From Osmia lignaria lignaria (Eukaryota > Arthropoda > Insecta > Hymenoptera > Megachilidae): 64,000 nt of DNA. The DNA lies in contig NW_027478168.1 of the NCBI RefSeq assembly GCF_051020975.1, positions 6,820,001 to 6,884,000 of the forward strand. Reading direction: 5' to 3'. The first letter of the stretch is position 1; each line of letters starts with the position of its first letter. The notes beneath the pieces are model-generated. The model had not been told where the DNA came from. It did no database searches and saw nothing but the letters and a program-made list of their open reading frames with translations. The translations under genes were made by a program, and so were the position numbers. Below are positions 49,567-63,216 of this stretch, piece after piece.

Positions 49567-52500
49567 CATAGCTCTCTTCGTTTCCGAGATATTTGCAGAT
49601 TTATCTCAAGGGAAGGGGCCTGACGGACATATTTCGAGATATTTCTTCTTCTTGTTGTTCTTCTTCTGCACAGCTGAGCTGGAAGTGGCATTTGCGGCTC
49701 GCACTAGTGCAGAGTTATCTCAAAGAAAGGGGCCACGGTGTTTCTGTATCTCTATTATGTTGGTGCGGCTTCGGAACTTTTAAATATCTCGATATATCTC
49801 GAAAACTACGCTTCTGATCAAAAAATATCATAGAACATAAATTGTAGGAAACATAATTCTCTACAAAAAAGGTCTCTTAACATTTTGCCATAGCTCGCTT
49901 CGTTTCCGAGATATTTGCATATTTATCTCAGGGGAAGGGGCCTGACGGACATATTTCGAGATATTTCTTCTTCTTGTTGTTCTTCTTCTGCACAGCTGAG
50001 CTGGAAGTGGCATTTGCGGCTCGCACTAGTGCAGAGTTATCTCAAAGAAAGGGGCCACGGTGTTTCTGTATCTCTATTATGTTGGTGCAGCTTCGGAACT
50101 TTTAAATATCTCGATATATCTCGAAAACTACGCTTCTGATCAAAAAATTTCGTAGAACATAAATTGTAGGAAACATAATTCTCTACAAAAAAGGTCTCTT
50201 AACATTTTGCGATAGCTCGCTTCGTTTCCGAGATATTTGCAGATTTATCTCAAGGGAAGGGGCCTGACGGACATATTTCGAGATATTTCTTCTTCTTGTT
50301 GTTCTTCTTCTGCACAGCTGAGCTGGAAGTGGCATTTGCGGCTCGCACTAGTGCAGAGTTATCTCAAAGAAAGGGGCCACGGTGTTTCTGTATCTCTATT
50401 ATGTTGGTGCGGCTTCGGAACTTTTAAATATCTCGATATATCTCGAAAACTACGCTTCTGATCAAAAAATATCGTAGAACATAAATTGTAGGAAACATAA
50501 TTCTCTACAAAAAAGGTCTCTTAACATTTTGCCATAGCTCGCTTCGTTTCCGAGATATTTGCATATTTATCTCAGGGGAAGGGGCTTGACGGACATATTT
50601 CGAGATATTTCTTCTTCTTGTTGTTCTTCTTCTGCACAGCTGAGCTGGAAGTGGCATTTGCAGGTCGCAATAGTGCAGAGTTATCTCAAAGAAAGGGGCC
50701 ACGGTGTTTCTGTATCTCTATTATGTTGGTGCGGCTTCGGAACTTTTAAATATCTCGATATATCTCGAAGACTACGCTTCTGATCAAAAAATATCATAGA
50801 ACATAAATTGTAGGAAACATAATTCTCTACAAAAAACGTCTCTTAACATTTTGCCATAGCTCGCTTCGTTTCCGAGATATTTGCAGATTCAGCTCAAAGG
50901 AACTGGCCTGACGGACATATTTCGAGATATTTCTTCTTCTTGTTGTTCTTCCTCTGCACAGCTAAGCTGGAAGTGGCATTTGCAGCTCGCAATAGTGCAG
51001 AGTTATCTCAAAGAAAGGGGCCACGGTGTTTCTGTATCTCTATTATGTTGGTGCGGCTTCGGAACTTTTAAATATCTTGATATATCTCGAAAACTACGCT
51101 TCTGATCAAAAAATATCATAGAACATAAATTGTAGGAAACATAATTCTCTACAAAAAAGGTCTCTTAACATTTTGCCATAGCTCGCTTCGTTTCCGAGAT
51201 ATTTGCAGATATATCTCAAGGGAAGGGGCCTGACGGACATATTTCGAGATATTTCTTCTTCTTGTTGTTCTTGTTCTGCACAGCTAAGCTGGAAGTGGCA
51301 TTTGCAGCTCGCAATAGTGCAGAGTTATCCCAAAGAAAGGGGCCACGGTGTTTCTGTATCTCTATTATGTTGGTGCGGCTTCGGAACTTTTAAATATCTT
51401 GATATATCTCGAGAACTACGCATCTGATCAAAAAATATCATACTACATAAAAAGTAGGAAACTTAATTCTCTACAAAAAAGGTCTCTTAACATTTTGCCA
51501 TAGCTCGCTTCGTTTCCGAGATATTTGCAGATTTATCTCAAGGGAAGGGGCCTGACGGACATATTTCGAGATATTTCTTCTTCTTGTTGTTCTTCTTCTG
51601 CACAGCTAAGCTGGAAGTGGCATTTGCGGCTCGCACTAGTGCAGAGTTATCTCAAAGAAAGGGGCCACGGTGTTTCTGTATCCCTATTATGTTGGTGCGG
51701 CTTCGGAACTTTTAAATATCTTGATATATCTCGAGAACTACGCATCTGATCAAAAAATATCATAGAACATAAAAAGTAGGAAACTTAATTCTCTACAAAA
51801 AAGGTCTCTTAACATTTTGCCATAGCTCGCTTCGTTTCCGAGATATTTGCAGATTCAGCTCAAAGGAACTGGCCTGACGGACATATTTCGAGATATTTCT
51901 CCTTCTTGTTGTTCTTCCTCTGCACAGCTAAGCTGGAAGTGGCATTTGCAGCTCGCAATAGTGCAGAGTTATCTCAAAGAAAGGGGCCACGGTGTTTCTG
52001 TATCTCTATTATGTTGGTGCGGCTTCGGAACTTTTCAATATCTTGATATATCTCGAGAACTACGCTTCTGATCAAAAAATATCATAGAACATAAAAAGTA
52101 GGAAACTTAATTCTCTACAGAAAAGGTCTGTTAACATTTTGCCATAGCTCGCTTCGTTTCCGAGATATTTGCAGATTTATCTCAAGGGAAGGGGCCTGAC
52201 GGACATATTTCGAGATATTTCTTCTTCTTGTTGTTCTTCTTCTGCACAGCTAAGCTGGAAGTGGCATTTGCAGCTCGCACTAGTGCAGAGTTATCTCAAA
52301 GAAAGGGGCCACGGTGTTTCTGTATCTCTATTATGTTGGTGCGGCTTCGGAACTTTTAAATATCTCGATATATCTCGAAAACTACGCTTCTGATCAAAAA
52401 ATATCGTAGAACATAAATTGTAGGAAACATAATTCTCTACAAAAAAGGTCTCTTAACATTTTGCGATAGCTCGCTTCGTTTCCGAGATATTTGCAGATTT

Positions 52501-53752
52501 ATCTCAAGGGAAGGGGCCTGACGGACATATTTCGAGATATTTCTTCTTCTTGTTGTTCTTCTTCTGCACAGCTAAGCTGGAAGTGGCATTTGCGGCTCGC
52601 ACTAGTGCAGAGTTATCTCAAAGAAAGGGGCCACGGTGTTTCTGTATCCCTATTATGTTGGTGCGGCTTCGGAACTTTTAAATATCTTGATATATCTCGA
52701 GAACTACGCATCTGATCAAAAAATATCATAGAACATAAAAAGTAGGAAACTTAATTCTCTACAAAAAAGGTCTCTTAACATTTTGCCATAGCTCGCTTGG
52801 TTTCCGAGATATTTGCAGATTTATCTCAAGGGAAGGGGCCTGTCGGACATATTTCGAGATATTTCTTCTTCTTGTTGCTCTTCTTCTGCACAGCTAAGCT
52901 GGAAGTGGCATTTGCGGCTCGCACTAGTGCAGAGTTATCTCAAAGAAAGGGGCCACGGTGTTTCTGTATCTCTATTATGTTTGTGCGGCTTCGGAACTTT
53001 TAAATATCTCGATATATCTCGAAAACTACGCTTCTGATCAAAAAATATCATAGAACATAAATTGTAGGAAACATAATTCTCTACAAAAAAGGTCTCTTAA
53101 CATTTTGCCATAGCTCGCTTTGTTTCCGAGATATTTGCAGTTATATCTCAAGGGAAGGGGCCTGACGGACATATTTCGAGATATTTCTTCTTCTTGTTGT
53201 TCTTCTTCTGCACAGCTAAGCTGGAAGTGGCATTTACAGCTCGCAATAGTGCAGAGTTATCTCAAAGAAAGGGGCCACGGTGTTTCTGTATCTCTATTAT
53301 GTTGGTGCGGCTTCGGAACTTTTAAATATCTTGATATATCTCGAGAACTACGAATCTGGTCAGAAAATATCATAGAAGATAAAAAGTAGGAAACTTAATT
53401 CTCTACAAAAAAGGTCTCTTAACATTTTGCCATAGCTCGCTTCGTTTCCGAGATATTTGCAGATTTATCTCAAGGGAAGGGTCCTGATGGACATATTTCG
53501 AGATATTTCTTCTTCTTGTTGTTCTTCTTCTGCACAGCTAAACTCGAAGTGGCATTTCCAGCTCGCAATAGTGCAGAGTTATCTCAAAGAGAGGGGCCAC
53601 GGTGTTTCTGTATCTCTATTATGTTGGTGCGGCTTCGGAACTTTTAAATATCTTGATATATCTCGAGAACTACGCATCTGATCAAAAAATATCATAGAAC
53701 ATAAATTGTAGGAAACATAATTCTCTACAAAAAAGGTCTCTTAACATTTTGC
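49567..53752 (+). repeat. Mixed monomers 155-167
   Basis: Thirteen 322-bp monomers. TGCATATTTATCTCAGGGG recurs at 49915 and 50559, the latter with the GAAGACTACG end of a different monomer type, hence a hybrid. ATATCGTAGAAC or close forms occur near 50149, 50471 and 52402. Monomers 161 and 164 share CTGTATCCC near 51678 and 52644. The last three monomers introduce forms used further right: TTTGTGCGG near 52979, TTGCAGTTATATC near 53134 and GAATCTGGTCAG near 53352. Confidence 0.75.
52787..53430 (+). repeat. 20-monomer-offset duplication, copy 1
   Basis: Monomers 165-166: TTTGTGCGG near 52979, then CGCTTTGTTTCC near 53117 and TTGCAGTTATATC near 53134. The same series occurs at 59226-59869. The 5' half of monomer 165 differs from its partner (CTGTCGGAC and GTTGCTC here), so similarity starts in the middle of that monomer. 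Confidence 0.78.
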
Positions 53753-55489
53753 CATAGCTCGCTTCGTTTCCGAGATACTTGCCGATTTATCTCAAGGGAA
53801 GGGGCCTGACGGACATATTTCGAGATATTTCTTCTTCTTGTTGTTCTTCTTCTGCACAGCTAAGCTGGAAGTGGCATTTGCAGCTCGCAATTGTGCAGAG
53901 TTATCTCAAAGAGAGGGGCCACGGTGTTTCTGTATCTCTATTATGTTGGTGCGGCTTCGGAACTTTTAAATATCTTGATATATCTCGAGAACTACGAATC
54001 TGGTCAGAAAATATCATAGAAGATAAAAAGTAGGAAACTTAATTCTCTACAAAAAAGGTCTCTTAACATTTTGCCATGGCTCGCTTCGTTTCCGAGATAT
54101 TTGCAGATTTATCTCAAGGTAAGGGGCCTGACGGACATATTTCGAGATATTTCTTCTTCTTGTTGTTCTTCTTCTGCACAGCTAAGCTGGAAGTGGCATT
54201 TGCAGCTCGCAATAGTGCATAGTTATCTGAAAGAAAGGGGCCACGGTGTTTCTGTATCTCTATTATGTTGGTGCGGCTTCGGAACTTTTAAATATCTCGA
54301 TATATCTGGAAAACTACGCTTCTGATCAAAAAATATCATAGAACATAAATTGTAGGAAACATAATTCTCTACAAAAAAGGTCTCTTAACATTTTGCCATA
54401 GCTCGCTTTGTTTCCGAGATATTTGCAGATATATCTCAAGGGAAGGGGCCTGACGGACATATTTCGAGATATTTCTTCTTCTTGTTGTTCTTCTTCTGCA
54501 CAGCTAAGCTGGAAGTGGCATTTACAGCTCGCAATAGTGCAGAGTTATCTCAAAGAAAGGGGCCACGGTGTTTCTGTATCTCTATTATGTTGGTGCGGCT
54601 TCGGAACTTTTAAATATCTTGATATATCTCGAGAACTACGCATCTGATCAAAAAATATCATACAAGATAAAAAGTAGGAAACTTAATTCTCTACAAAAAA
54701 GGGTTCTTAACATTTTGCCATAGCTCGCTTCGTTTCCGAGATACTTGCCGATTTATCTCAAGGGAAGGGGCCTGACGGACATATTTCGAGATATTTCTTC
54801 TTCTTGTTGTTCTTCTTCTGCACAGCTAAGCTGGAAGTGGCATTTGCAGCTCGCAATTGTGCAGAGTTATCTCAAAGAGAGGGGCCACGGTGTTTCTGTA
54901 TCTCTATTATGTTGGTGCGGCTTCGGAACTTTTAAATATCTTGATATATCTCGAGAACTACGAATCTGGTCACAAAATATCATAGAAGATAAAAAGTAGG
55001 AAACTTAATTCTCTACAAAAAAGGTCTCTTAACATTTTGCCATAGCTCGCTTCGTTTCCGAGATATTTGCAGATTTATCTCAAGGTAAGGGGCCTGACGG
55101 ACATATTTCGAGATATTTCTTCTTCTTGTTGTTCTTCTTCTGCACAGCTAAGCTGGAAGTGGCATTTGCAGGTCGCAATAGTGCAGAGTTATCTCAAAGA
55201 AAGGGGCCACGGTGTTTCTGCATCTCTATTATGTTGGTGCGGCTTCGGAACTTTTAAATATCTCGATATATCTCGAAAACTACGCTTCTGATCAAAAAAT
55301 ATCAGAGAACGTAAATTGTAGGAAACATAATTCTCTACAAAAAAGGTCTCTTAAGATTTTGCCATAGCTCGCTTCGTTTCCGAGATATTTGCAGATTTAA
55401 CTCAAGGGAAGGGGCCTGACGTACATATTTCGAGATATTTCTTCTTCTTGTTGTTCTTCTTCTGCACAGCTAAGCTGGAAGTGGCATTT
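53753..55489 (+). repeat. 24-monomer-offset duplication, copy 1
   Basis: Monomers 168-173 (first part). Marks: GATACTTGCCG near 53774, CAATTGTGC near 53888, GAATCTGGTCAG near 53996, GCCATGGCTCGC near 54072, GTGCATAGTTATCTG near 54216, TATATCTGGAAAAC near 54302, CTCAAGGTAAGG near 54114, TTTCTGCATC near 55214 and TTTAACTC with GACGTACATA near 55397-55430. Within it, monomers 168-169 and 171-172 are partial copies at a 966-bp offset. Confidence 0.9.
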
Positions 55490-58400
55490 GCAGCTCGCAA
55501 TAGTGCAGAGTTATCTCAAAGAAAGGGGCCACGGTGTTTCTGTATCTCTATTATGTTGGTGCGGCTTCGGAACTTTTAAATATCTTGATATATCTCGAGA
55601 ACTACGCATCTGATCAAAAAATATCATAGAACATAAAAAGTAGGAAACTTAATTCTCTACAAAAAAGGTCTCTCAACATTTTGCCATAGCTCGCTTCGTT
55701 TCCGAGATATTTGCAGATTTATCTCAAGGGAAGGGGCCTGACGGACATATTTCGAGATATTTCTTCTTCTTGTTGTTCTTCTTCTGCACAGCTAAACTGG
55801 AAGTGGCATTTCCAACTCGCAATAGTGCAGAGTTATCCCAAAGAAAGGGGCCACGATGTTTCTGTATCTCTATTATGTTGGTGCGGCTTCGGAACTTTTA
55901 AATATCTCGATATATCTCGAAAACTACGCATCTGATCAAAAAATATCATAGAACATAAAAAGTAGGAAACATAATTCTCTACAAAAAAGGTCTCTTAACA
56001 TTTTCCCATAGCTGGCATCGTTTCCGAGATATTTGCAGATTTAGCTCAAGGGAAGGGGCCTGACGACATATTCCGAGATATTTCTTCTTCTTGTTGTTCC
56101 TCTTCTGCACAGCTAAGCTGGAAGTGGCATTTGCAGGTCGCAATAGTGCAGAGTTATCTCAAAGAAAGGGGCCACGGTGTTTCTGTATCTCTATTATGTT
56201 GGTGCGGCTTCGGAACTTTTAAATATCTCGATATATCTCGAAAACTACGCTTCTGATCAAAAAATATCAGAGAACGTAAATTGTAGGAAACATAATTCTC
56301 TACAAAAAAGGTCTCTTAACATTTTGCCATAGCTCGCTTCGTTTCCGAGATATTTGCAGATTTATCTCAAGGGAAGGGGCCTGACGGACATATTTCGAGA
56401 TATTTCTTCTTCTTGTTGTTCTTCTTCTGCACAGCTAAGCTGGAAGTGGCATTTGCAGCTCGCAGTAGTGCAGAGTTATCTCAAAGAAAGGGGCCACGGT
56501 GTTTCTGTATCTCTATTATGTTGGTGCGGCTTCGGAACTTTTAAATATCTTGATATATCTCGAGAACTACGCATCTGATCAAAAAATATCGTAGAACATA
56601 AAAAGTAGGAAACTTAATTCTCTACAAATAAGGTCTCTTAACATTTTGCCATAGCTCGCTTGGTTTCCGAGATATTTGCAGATTTATCTCAAGGGAAGGG
56701 GCCTGACGGACATATTTCCAGATATTTCTTCTTCTTGTTGTTCTTCTTCTGCACAGCTAAGCTGGAAGTGGCATTTGCAGCTCGCAATAGTGCAGAGTTA
56801 TCGCAAAGAAAGGGGCCACGGTGTTTCTGTATCTCTATTATGTTGGTGCGGCTTCGGAACTTTTAAATATCTTGATATATCTCGAGAACTACGCATCTGA
56901 TCAAAAAATATCATAGAACATAAAAAGTAGGAAACCTAATTTTCTACAAAAAAGGTCGCTTAACATTTTGCCGTAGCTCGCTTCGTTTCCGAGATATTTG
57001 CAGATTTATCTCAAGGGAAGAGGCCTGACGGACATATTTCGAAATATTTCTTATTCTTGTTGTTCTTCTTCTGCACAGCTAAGCTGGAAGTGGCATTTGC
57101 AGCTCGCAATAGTGCAGAGTTATCTCAAAGAAAGGGGCCACGGTGTTTCTGTACCTCTATTATGTTGGTGCAGCTTCGGAGCTTTTAAATATCTTGATAT
57201 ATCTCGAGAACTACGCATCTGATCAAAAAATATCATAGAACATAAAAAGTAGGAAACTTAATTCTCTACAAAAAAGGTCTCTCAGCGTTTTGCAATAGCT
57301 CGCTTCGTTTCCGAGATATTTGCAGATTTATCTCAAGGGAAGGGTCCTGACGGACATATTTCGAGATATTTCTTCTTCTTGTTGTTCTTCTTCTGCACAG
57401 ATAAACTGGAAGTGGCATTTCCAGCTCGCAATAGTGCAGAGTTATCCCAAAGAAAGGGGCCACGGTGTTTCCGTATCTCTATTATGTTGGTGCGGCTTCG
57501 GAACTTTTAAATATCTTGATATATCTCGAGAACTACGCCTCTGATCGAAAAATATCATACAACATAAAAAGTAGGAAACTTAAGTCTCTACAAAAAAGGT
57601 CTCTTAACATTTTGCCATAGCTCGCTTCGTTTCCGAGATATTTGCAGATTTATCTCAAGGGAAGGGGCCTGACGGACATATTTCGAGATATTTCTTCTTC
57701 TTGTTGTTCTTCTTCTGCACAGCTAAGCTGGAAGTGGCATTTGCAGCTCGCAGTAGTGCAGAGTTATCTCAAAGAAAGGAGCCACTGTGTTTCTGTATCT
57801 CTATTATGTTGGTGCGGCTTCGGAACTTTTAAATATCTCGATATATCTCGAAAACTACGCTTCTGATCAAAAAATATCATAGAACATAAATTGTAGCAAA
57901 CATAATTCACTACAAAAAAGGTCTCTTAACATTTTGCCATAGCTCGCTTCGTTTCCGAGATATTTGCAGATTCAGCTCAAAGGAACGGGCCTGACGGACA
58001 TATTTCGAGATACTTCTTCTTCTTGTTGTTCTTCCTCTGCACAGCTAAGCTGGAAGTGGCATTTGCAGCTCGCAATAGTGCAGAGTTATCTCAAAGAAAG
58101 GGGCCACGGTGTTTCTGTATCTCTATTATGTTGGTGCGGCTTCGGAACTTTTAAATATCTTGATATATCTCGAGAACTACGCATCTGATCAAAAAATATC
58201 ATAGAACATAAAAAGTAGGAAACCTAATTTTCTACAAAAAAGGTCTCTTAACATTTTGCCGTAGCTCGCTTCGTTTCCGAGATATTTGCAGATTTATCTC
58301 AAGGGAAGGGGCCTGACGGACATATTTCGAAATATTTCTTATTCTTGTTGTTCTTCTTCTGCACAGCTAAGCTGGAAGTGGCATTTGCAGCTCGCAATAG

Positions 58401-61400
58401 TGCAGAGTTATCTCAAAGAAAGGGGCCACGGTGTTTCTGTACCTCTATTATGTTGGTGCAGCTTCGGAGCTTTTAAATATCTTGATATATCTCGAGAACT
58501 ACGCATCTGATCAAAAAATATCATAGAACATAAAAAGTAGAAAACTTAATTCTCTACAAAAAAGGTCTCTTAACGTTTTGCAATAGCTCGCTTCGTTTCC
58601 GAGATATTTGCAGATTTATCTCAAGGGAAGGGTCCTGACGGACATATTTCGAGGTATTTCTTCTTCTTGTTGTTCTTCTTCTGCACAGCTAAACTGGAAG
58701 TGGCATTTCCAGCTCGCAATCGTGCAGAGTTATCGCAAAGAAAGGGGCCACGGTGTTTCTGTATCTCTATTATGTTGGTGCGGCTTCGGAACTTTTAAAT
58801 ATCTTGATATATCTCGAGAACTACGCATCTGATAAAAAAATATCATAGAACATAAAAAGTAGGAAACCTAATTTTCTACAAAAAAGGTCGCTTAACATTT
58901 TGCCGTAGCTCGCTTCGTTTCCGAGATATTTGCAGATTTATCTCAAGGGAAGGGGCCTGACGGACATATTTCGAAATATTTCTTATTCTTGTTGTTCTTC
59001 TTCTGCACAGCTAAGCTGGAAGTGGCATTTGCAGCTCGCAATAGTGCAGAGTTATCTCAAAGAGAGGGGCCACGGTGTTTCCGTATCTCTATTATGTTGG
59101 TGCGGGTTCGGAACTTTTAAATATCTTGATATATCTCGAGAACTACGCATCTGATCAAAAAATATCATAGAACATAAATTGTAGGAAACATAATTGTCTA
59201 CAAAAAAGGTCTCTTAACATTTTGCCATAGCTCGCTTCGTTTCCGAGATATTTGCAGATTTATCTCAAGGGAAGGGGCCTGACGGACATATTTCGAGATA
59301 TTTCTTCTTCTTGTTCTTCTTCTTCTGCACAGCTAAACTGGACGTGGCATTTACAGCTCGCAATAGTGCAGAGTTATCTCAAAGAAAGGGGCCACGGTGT
59401 TTCTGTATCTCTATTATGTTTGTGCGGCTTCGGAACTTTTAAATATCTCGATATATCTCGAAAACTACGCTTCTGATCAAAAAATATCATAGAACATAAA
59501 TTGTAGGAAACATAATTCTCTACAAAAAAGGTCTCTTAACATTTTGCCATAGCTCGCTTTGTTTCCGAGATATTTGCAGTTATATCTCAAGGGAAGGGGC
59601 CTGACGGACATATTTCGAGATATTTCTTCTTCTTGTTGTTCTTCTTCTGCACAGCTAAGCTGGAAGTGGCATTTACAGCTCGCAATAGTGCAGAGTTATC
59701 TCAAAGAAAGGGGCCACGGTGTTTCTGTATCTCTATTATGTTGGTGCGGCTTCTTAACTTTTAAATATCCTGATATATCTCGAGAACTACGCATCTGATC
59801 AAAAAATATCATAGAACATAAAAAGTAGGAAACTCAATTCTCTACAAAAAAGGTCTCTTAACATTTTGCAATACTTCGCTTCGTTTCCGAGATATTTGCA
59901 GATTTATCTCAAGGGAAGGGGCCTGACGGACATATTTCGAGATATTTCTTCTTCTTGTTGTTCTTCTTCTGCACAGCTAAGCTGGAAGTGGCATTTGCGG
60001 CTCGCACTAGTGCAGAGTTATCTCAAAGAAAGGGGCCACGGTGTTTCTGTATCTCTATTATGTTGGTGCGGCTTCGGAACTTTTAAATATCTCGATATAT
60101 CTGGAAAACTACGCTTCTGATCAAAAAATATCATAGAACATAAATTGTAGGAAACATAATTCTCTACAAAAATGTCTCTCAACATTTTGCCATAGCTCGC
60201 TTCATTTCCGAGATATTTGCAGATTCAGCTCAAAGGAACTGGCCTGACGGACATATTTCGAGATATTTCTTATTCTTGTTGTTCTTCCTCTGCACAGCTA
60301 AGCTGGAAGTGGCATTTGCAGCTCGCAATAGTGCAGAGTTATCTCGAAGAAAGGGGCCACGGTGTTTCTGAATCTCTATTATGTTGGTGCGGCTTCGGAA
60401 CTTTTAAATATCTTGATATATCTCGAGAACTACGCATCTGATCAAAAAATATCATAGAACATAAAAAGTAGGCAACTTAATTCTCTACAAAAAAGGTCTC
60501 TTATCATTTTGCCATAGCTCTCTTCGTTTCCGAGATATTTGCAGATTTATCTCAAGGGAAGGGGCCTGACGGACATATTTCGATATATTTCTTCTTCTTG
60601 TTGTTCTTCTTCTGCACAGCTAAGCTGGAAGTGGCACTTGCGGCTCGCACTAGTGCAGAGTTATCTCAAAGAAAGGGGCCACGGTGTTTCTGTATCTCTA
60701 TTATGTTGGTGCGGCTTCGGAACTTTTAAATATCTCGATATATCTCGAAAACTACGCGTCTGATCAAAAAATATCATAGAACATAAAAAGTAGGAAACTC
60801 AATTCTCTACAAAAAAGGTCTCTTAACATTTTGCAATAGCTCGCTTCGTTTCCGAGATATTTGCAGATTTATCTCAAGGGAAGGGGCCTGACGGACATAT
60901 TTCGAGATATTTCTTCTTCTTGTTGTTCTTCTTCTGCACAGCTAAGCTGGAAGTGGCATTTGCGGCTCGCACTAGTGCAGAGTTATCTCAAAGAAAGGGG
61001 CCACGGTGTTTCTGTATCTCTATTATGTTGGTGCGGCTTCGGAACTTTTAAATATCTCGATATATCTCGAAAACTACGCTTCTGATCAAAAAATATCATA
61101 GAACATAAATTGTAGGAAACATAATTCTCTACAAAAAAACGTCTCTTAACATTTTGCCATAGCTCGCTTCGTTTCCGAGATATTTGCAGATTCAGCTCAA
61201 AGGAACTGGCCTGACGGACATATTTCGAGATATTTCTTCTTCTTGTTGTTCTTCCTCTGCACAGCTAAGCTGGAAGTGGCATTTGCAGCTCGCAATAGTG
61301 CAGAGTTATCTCAAAGAAAGGGGCCACGGTGTTTCTGTATCTCTATTATGTTGGTGCGGCTTCGGAACTTTTAAATATCTTGATATATCTCGAGAACTAC

Positions 61401-61479
61401 GCATCTGATCAAAAAATATCATAGAACATAAATTGTAGGAAACATAATTCTCTACAAAAAACGTCTCTTAACATTTTGC
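55490..61479 (+). repeat. Mixed monomers 173-191 with local duplications
   Basis: The monomer at 56007 is 321 bp because of GACGACATA near 56063. A rare form with GAAATATTTCTTATTC, TTTTCTACAAAA upstream and GCCGTAGCTCG occurs at 56972, 58260 and 58904; the first two are each followed by a GGGTCCTGACGG monomer, giving a four-monomer (1288-bp) offset pair. The linker near 60168 has lost a base (CAAAAATGTC) and the one near 61133 has gained one (seven A). Monomers 187-188 and 190-191 are near-copies at about 966 bp. Confidence 0.78.
59226..59869 (+). repeat. 20-monomer-offset duplication, copy 2
   Basis: Monomers 185-186 match 52787-53430 at a 6439-bp offset in the second half of the first monomer and most of the second: TTTGTGCGG near 59418, CGCTTTGTTTCC near 59556 and TTGCAGTTATATC near 59573. 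Private changes here are GGCTTCTTAAC near 59748 and TATCCTGATA near 59766. The 3' end lacks the GAATCTGGTCAG seen in copy 1. Confidence 0.78.
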
Positions 61480-63216
61480 CATAGCTCGCTTCGTTTCCGA
61501 GATACTTGCCGATTTATCTCAAGGGAAGGGGCCTGACGGACATATTTCGAGATATTTCTTCTTCTTGTTGTTCTTCTTCTGCACAGCTAAGCTGGAAGTG
61601 GCATTTGCAGCTCGCAATTGTGCAGAGTTATCTCAAAGAGAGGGGCCACGGTGTTTCTGTATCTCTATTATGTTGGTGCGGCTTCGGAACTTTTAAATAT
61701 CTTGATATATCTCGAGAACTACGAATCTGGTCAGAAAATATCATAGAAGATAAAAAGTAGGAAACTTAATTCTCTACAAAAAAGGTCTCTTAACATTTTG
61801 CCATGGCTCGCTTCGTTTCCGAGATATTTGCAGATTTATCTCAAGGTAAGGGGCCTGACGGACATATTTCGAGATATTTCTTCTTCTTGTTGTTCTTCTT
61901 CTGCACAGCTAAGCTGGAAGTGGCATTTGCAGCTCGCAATAGTGCATAGTTATCTGAAAGAAAGGGGCCACGGTGTTTCTGTATCTCTATTATGTTGGTG
62001 CGGCTTCGGAACTTTTAAATATCTCGATATATCTGGAAAACTACGCTTCTGATCAAAAAATATCATAGAACATAAATTGTAGGAAACATAATTCTCTACA
62101 AAAAAGGTCTCTTAACATTTTGCCATAGCTCGCTTTGTTTCCGAGATATTTGCAGATATATCTCAAGGGAAGGGGCCTGACGGACATATTTCGAGATATT
62201 TCTTCTTCTTGTTGTTCTTCTTCTGCACAGCTAAGCTGGAAGTGGCATTTACAGCTCGCAATAGTGCAGAGTTATCTCAAAGAAAGGGGCCACGGTGTTT
62301 CTGTATCTCTATTATGTTGGTGCGGCTTCGGAACTTTTAAATATCTTGATATATCTCGAGAACTACGCATCTGATCAAAAAATATCATACAAGATAAAAA
62401 GTAGGAAACTTAATTCTCTACAAAAAAGGTTTCTTAACATTTTGCCATAGCTCGCTTCGTTTCCGAGATACTTGCCGATTTATCTCAAGGGAAGGGGCCT
62501 GACGGACATATTTCGAGATATTTCTTCTTCTTGTTGTTCTTCTTCTGCACAGCTAAGCTGGAAGTGGCATTTGCAGCTCGCAATTGTGCAGAGTTATCTC
62601 AAAGAGAGGGGCCACGGTGTTTCTGTATCTCTATTATGTTGGTGCGGCTTCGGAACTTTTAAATATCTTGATATATCTCGAGAACTACGAATCTGGTCAC
62701 AAAATATCATAGAAGATAAAAAGTAGGAAACTTAATTCTCTACAAAAAAGGTCTCTTAACATTTTGCCATAGCTCGCTTCGTTTCCGAGATATTTGCAGA
62801 TTTATCTCAAGGTAAGGGGCCTGACGGACATATTTCGAGATATTTCTTCTTCTTGTTGTTCTTCTTCTGCACAGCTAAGCTGGAAGTGGCATTTGCAGGT
62901 CGCAATAGTGCAGAGTTATCTCAAAGAAAGGGGCCACGGTGTTTCTGCATCTCTATTATGTTGGTGCGGCTTCGGAACTTTTAAATATCTCGATATATCT
63001 CGAAAACTACGCTTCTGATCAAAAAATATCAGAGAACGTAAATTGTAGGAAACATAATTCTCTACAAAAAAGGTCTCTTAAGATTTTGCCATAGCTCGCT
63101 TCGTTTCCGAGATATTTGCAGATTTAACTCAAGGGAAGGGGCCTGACGTACATATTTCGAGATATTTCTTCTTCTTGTTGTTCTTCTTCTGCACAGCTAA
63201 GCTGGAAGTGGCATTT
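61480..63216 (+). repeat. 24-monomer-offset duplication, copy 2
   Basis: It repeats 53753-55489 at a constant 7727-bp offset with all the same marks. I noticed one difference: AAAAGGTTTCTT near 62428 against AAAAGGGTTCTT near 54701. Similarity stops inside monomer 197, where CATTTACAG with CAATTGTGC replaces CATTTGCAG with CAATAGTGC. The offset is 24 x 322 minus 1, and the missing base is the net of three single-base indels between the copies. Confidence 0.9.
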
